Shown here in pieces: positions 6,633 to 9,492 of a stretch of 9,492 nt of DNA. The stretch is taken from assembly GCA_902783405.1 (NCBI GenBank), contig CACZQZ010000127.1:1-9492 (forward strand), given 5' to 3'. The notes beneath the pieces are model-generated. The model was not told the origin of the DNA. It saw nothing but the letters and a program-made list of their open reading frames with translations, and made no database searches. The position numbers and the translations under genes were made by a program. The stretch's first letter is position 1. Every line of letters starts with the position of its first letter. The DNA is from an uncultured Erysipelotrichaceae bacterium (GTDB taxonomy: Bacteria; Bacillota_I; Bacilli_A; RF39; UBA660).

Positions 6633-6637
6633 AAAAT

Positions 6638-8392
6638 ATGAATGAGCAAAATAATAATGGTGGAAATGCCAATATAACTTCCAGCATTTGGAAAAAACTA
6701 CCATTTGTTGTTCGTGTAAAAATAATATTTGCAGGAGCTGGCTTTTTTCTATTGCTCATTCTTATTTTAAGTTTATTTATATCTACAAGTAACAAATCAG
6801 TTGGTTCTATAGCAAATAATTTTTTAAAGGATGTAGATGAAAGTGAATTTTCTGAAGAACAAATTGCTTTCAAAAAAAAAGTTGATGATGCTATGGAAAA
6901 AGCTAGTAGTAGTAAAAAATCTAAAACCAAAGCTTTATTGATGGCTACTGTAATGTATTCTAAATCATCAGATGGACTAATGAATAAAAATGGTTCAGAT
7001 GAAGAAATTTCAGATGAAGATATTGATGATGTAGAAGAAATAAATAATGATAAATTTAATGTTAGTAAAAGAGAATTAATAACTTTAATAAAGCATATTG
7101 AAGAAGGAGACGAAGCATATAGAAAATATTTGATATCAACATATATACCTAAGAACTTTAAAACTAAAGATGATGCAGAAAAAGAAAAGATAGCCGATGA
7201 AATCTTTTCTTTAGCAAATTACTATAAATATCTATTTTTTGATGATGAAGAAGATGATGAGAGTAGTAGTGGGTGTGATCCTTTTGCTGATTTGAAAGTA
7301 AATGTAAAAGGAATTAATGGTCAAATATTGGATTCTATTCCTTTTGAGGATTATGTATTAGGGGTATTTTATGGAGAAATCGCAAAAAGAGATATAGAGG
7401 AACCTGAATATGGTAAGGCTTTTTATATTGCAATAGGAACTTTTGCTCTAAATAGGGGAGGTTATAAAAAGGGAGACTCATCATTTAGTATTAAATCTTC
7501 TACTGATGATCAAGTATGGTGTGATATTTATAAGGGATGTTATCGTGCAGCGTCAGATCGGTCTTGGTTGCATCCTGGTAGAGGAACAGAATTAGGACCA
7601 ATGTCTGAAAGCGAATTAAACACTGTAAAAAAATTGTATTCTGAAGTAGCTGGACTTATGAGAGTTAATTCTGATGGTAGTCTTGTTTCAACTCAATATC
7701 GTTCTGATTATGGTAGTAGAGCAGAAAATATTGCTAGTCAAAATTATGCATACTACACATTAAGAAAGAAGCAAGGATACAATTATGAACAAATTTTAGA
7801 TTACTATTATGATGGTACGAATCAACCTTATGGTGATACTTCATCTTGTACTGCATCAGGTACTTGGGATGCTTGGAAACAAGACGATTCCAAATGGAGT
7901 GGCGTGCCTCTTGGAAACTCTAATGTTGGAACAATTGGTTGCCTTGTTACATCTATTGCTAAACAAATAGCTAGATCTGGTGTAAAAACAAATGTATCTG
8001 GAGAATTTAATCCTGGAACTTTTGTTCAAGCTTTAACAAAAAAAGGTTTAATTGCATCAAGTGGCGGACTTATGTCATTTGATTTTGGTGATATTGCTCC
8101 AAATTTTAAATATGCAGGAGATAAAAGTTTATGTGGTATGTCACGAAAGAAAAAAGCAGAAACTGCTAAAAAACTATTAGATAAAGGATATTATATTGTA
8201 ATGGAAGTTAAAGGAAATCATAATACCTGTGGTGGCAGTGGTCAGCAAGGACAACACTGGGTTCCTGTCGTAGGAGTAAATGGAAGTAACATTGTTATGT
8301 CTGATTCTTATGGTATTAATGATACAAGAACTGATGTATGGGAAAAATATGGAGATAATGCTAGTAGAATAGTTTATTTTGAAAAGAAATAG
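6638..8392 (+). CDS. Membrane-anchored cell-wall hydrolase with SpoIID-like and C39-like peptidase domains (VirB1/PrgK/CwlT role)
   Basis: This 584-residue protein probably cuts peptidoglycan to let the transfer channel through the wall. A short cytoplasmic N-terminus leads to one membrane helix (about 29-49). An extracytoplasmic charged helical region follows to about 210, ending in an acidic linker (DDEEDDESSSG). Residues about 220-395 resemble the SpoIID lytic transglycosylase domain: IPFEDYVLGVFYGEI carries Glu247 where SpoIID has its catalytic Glu, then AFYIAIGTFALNR, STDDQVW and the QYRSDYGSRAEN block (353-364). Residues about 407-584 resemble peptidase C39-like domains: KQDDSKW (Gln415), GTIGCLVTS with likely nucleophile Cys435, QHWVPVVG with His540, and SDSYG with Asp556. 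Position after VirB4 is where Gram-positive systems place their two-domain hydrolase, usually lysozyme/SLT plus NlpC/P60 or CHAP. Six further cysteines suggest disulfides. Domain calls are by motif only. Confidence 0.78.
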   Translation: MNEQNNNGGNANITSSIWKKLPFVVRVKIIFAGAGFFLLLILILSLFISTSNKSVGSIANNFLKDVDESEFSEEQIAFKKKVDDAMEKASSSKKSKTKALLMATVMYSKSSDGLMNKNGSDEEISDEDIDDVEEINNDKFNVSKRELITLIKHIEEGDEAYRKYLISTYIPKNFKTKDDAEKEKIADEIFSLANYYKYLFFDDEEDDESSSGCDPFADLKVNVKGINGQILDSIPFEDYVLGVFYGEIAKRDIEEPEYGKAFYIAIGTFALNRGGYKKGDSSFSIKSSTDDQVWCDIYKGCYRAASDRSWLHPGRGTELGPMSESELNTVKKLYSEVAGLMRVNSDGSLVSTQYRSDYGSRAENIASQNYAYYTLRKKQGYNYEQILDYYYDGTNQPYGDTSSCTASGTWDAWKQDDSKWSGVPLGNSNVGTIGCLVTSIAKQIARSGVKTNVSGEFNPGTFVQALTKKGLIASSGGLMSFDFGDIAPNFKYAGDKSLCGMSRKKKAETAKKLLDKGYYIVMEVKGNHNTCGGSGQQGQHWVPVVGVNGSNIVMSDSYGINDTRTDVWEKYGDNASRIVYFEKK

Positions 8393-8400
8393 GTGAATTT

Positions 8401-9198
8401 ATGAATGAAAATCAAAGAAAAATTCTTATAATTGTAGGTGTAATTGCAATTATTTATGCACTCGTAACCATCTTTTTCTTTAGAAAAAGGAAAGATCAAT
8501 TACAAGATAATACGGTTTCTTTAGTAATGACTCCTAGAATAAAATTACAGTATAAAGATGATTTTTGGACGAGATATATCCCATCATCCACAGATGAAGA
8601 ATCCATTTATAAAGTATATAATAATAATAAATATGTTGGACAGTATTATATGATGTATAATAAATATATTTCAGGATTTAATATTTTTCAGAAAAAAAAT
8701 GATGAAAAAGTAAATTTTTATACATATAAACCAGGAGAACAAATTCTTGGAATAAAAAATAATGTAGATATTGATATCATCGATTTTAAAGAAAAAAGAA
8801 TAACAGATTACGATATTATAAAGCAAATTTTAACTAATGAAGAAATAGCTGTTGATATTGATGATCTATATAAAGAAGAAATTACTATAGATTATGACAA
8901 TGATGGAAAAAAAGAAAGAATCGTTATGTTTAGTAATGCGTATAATGAAACAAAAACAGATAAAGCATTTTCTTATATTGCTATTTTAAAAAATAATAAG
9001 TATAATATCATTTATAGCGATGTAAGAGATGCAAATGAAATATATAATATCTGTAATCCTTACATGCAAGCCATTGTAGATTTAAGAAAAGATAAAAAAT
9101 ATACCCTTATTTTTGGATGTGAATACTTCAGTAATATTGGGACTAAGTCTATTATTTATGGAGAAAAAAACAAAAAATATCAAACTTTATTAAGTTAA
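8401..9198 (+). CDS. Unrecognised one-pass membrane protein of the transfer operon
   Basis: I do not recognise this 265-residue protein. It begins with a short charged segment, then one membrane helix (about 8-27) followed by positive residues (RKRK). Strict positive-inside logic could therefore place the large domain inside, although the neighbouring hydrolase and possible disulfides argue for outside. The remainder is rich in Tyr, Asn, Asp, Ile and Lys with alternating beta-like stretches. Residues 164-172 read DYDNDGKKE, a D-x-D-x-D-G loop like those in EF-hand-type or FG-GAP/VCBS calcium-binding repeats; only one copy is seen. Cys218 and Cys240 could pair. Its Shine-Dalgarno AGGTG overlaps the hydrolase stop, eight bases separate the genes, and the next gene follows after 13 bases, so it is part of the operon. 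A bitopic subunit in the VirB8/TcpC position is one possibility, but no fold evidence is visible. Confidence 0.7.
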   Translation: MNENQRKILIIVGVIAIIYALVTIFFFRKRKDQLQDNTVSLVMTPRIKLQYKDDFWTRYIPSSTDEESIYKVYNNNKYVGQYYMMYNKYISGFNIFQKKNDEKVNFYTYKPGEQILGIKNNVDIDIIDFKEKRITDYDIIKQILTNEEIAVDIDDLYKEEITIDYDNDGKKERIVMFSNAYNETKTDKAFSYIAILKNNKYNIIYSDVRDANEIYNICNPYMQAIVDLRKDKKYTLIFGCEYFSNIGTKSIIYGEKNKKYQTLLS

Positions 9199-9211
9199 AG
9201 AGGTGGAAAGT

Positions 9212-9492
9212 ATGAAACTAAAATTTAAAGTAGAAAAAAAGGATTTTGTTATATTTGGAATATTTGCAGTTATCCTTTTTTATCTATCTTGTATAGCTGT
9301 ACTTAATATTTCTTCTTTTGCTAATGATGGAACACTTTCTGGAATAAATCCTTTTCCAGCTCTTTCACGTGATTATTTTCCAATTACAATGGTTATTTTT
9401 ATTGGAGCTTTAATTGCTATTATAACAAGTGTTTCTTCTACTATTTTTAATAAAGAAAAAGGATTCGGATTTGAAATCGGTAAGAAGAAAGA
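9212..9492 (+). CDS. N-terminus of a probable VirD4/TraG-type coupling protein (3' truncated by window edge)
   Basis: The frame is open from ATG 9212 to the window end, giving 93 full codons. GAGGTG (9200-9205) lies six bases before the start. Two membrane helices are predicted, about 12-31 and 57-76. Between them is a short outer loop (NDGTLSGINPFPALSRDYF), and after them a basic, Gly-containing cytoplasmic segment (NKEKGFGFEIGKKK). A two-helix N-terminal anchor before a large cytoplasmic part is the layout of VirD4/TraG coupling proteins, which bring the relaxase-DNA complex to the channel. The position just after the VirB4, hydrolase and accessory genes also fits. The ATPase domain with its Walker motifs would lie beyond the right edge, so the identity is inferred. 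Confidence 0.65.
   Translation, partial: MKLKFKVEKKDFVIFGIFAVILFYLSCIAVLNISSFANDGTLSGINPFPALSRDYFPITMVIFIGALIAIITSVSSTIFNKEKGFGFEIGKKK

Noticed and set aside
6629..6637. GTG 6629 as the hydrolase start
   Set aside because: This GTG is part of the Shine-Dalgarno AGGCGGTGA; ATG 6638 has the correct five-base gap.
1..9492. CRISPR array, tRNA/rRNA genes, insertion-sequence ends, oriT or attachment sites
   Set aside because: No regularly spaced repeats, cloverleaf-like GC-richer segments, terminal inverted repeats flanking a transposase, or long direct repeats were seen. Intergenic space is too short for most of these.

Overview
The window reads as the core transfer operon of a Gram-positive conjugative element (an ICE or conjugative plasmid). 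It comes from a strongly AT-rich bacterium, most likely a low-GC Bacillota/Bacilli or a related gut lineage. AG-rich Shine-Dalgarno sites precede almost every gene. Tryptophan is written TGG throughout long open frames, so the standard bacterial code fits better than the Mycoplasma code in which TGA is Trp. Every supported gene is on the + strand. No gene-free stretch exceeds about 100 bases.

Left edge (1-1429). The window opens with the last 47 codons of a gene whose tail resembles the Rpn-family (PD-(D/E)XK) nucleases. An intrinsic terminator and an extended -10 promoter follow. They lead into a lipoprotein with one PASTA domain and a NodB-type polysaccharide deacetylase domain, probably acting on the cell wall or another surface glycan.

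Transfer operon (1486 to the right edge). The order is: two-helix VirB2/TrbC-like subunit; VirB6/TrbL-like channel protein with a cytoplasmic tail of roughly 280-300 residues; PrgI (VirB3-like); a VirB4 ATPase encoded as two adjacent same-frame genes split by a single TAA; a membrane-anchored wall hydrolase combining a SpoIID-like and a C39-like domain (the VirB1/PrgK/CwlT role); an unrecognised one-pass membrane protein; and the N-terminus of a probable VirD4/TraG-type coupling protein. A consensus-like promoter (TTGACA, 17-nt spacer) fires into the first gene. After that gene lies a weak terminator followed at once by a second promoter region, which suggests separate dosing of the small subunit and the rest.

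How the parts would work together (inference from family knowledge): VirB6, PrgI and VirB4 form the inner-membrane translocation platform, the hydrolase opens peptidoglycan, the coupling protein delivers the relaxosome, and the small two-helix protein may be a pilin or channel subunit. No relaxase, integrase, origin of transfer or attachment site is visible here, so mobility of the whole element is inferred from the operon and not shown.

Most unusual points: the in-frame split VirB4 with its own ribosome binding site, the SpoIID-C39 hydrolase architecture, paired cysteines in the extracytoplasmic parts of several transfer proteins, the terminator-promoter module after the first gene, and the unknown protein with a DxDNDG motif.
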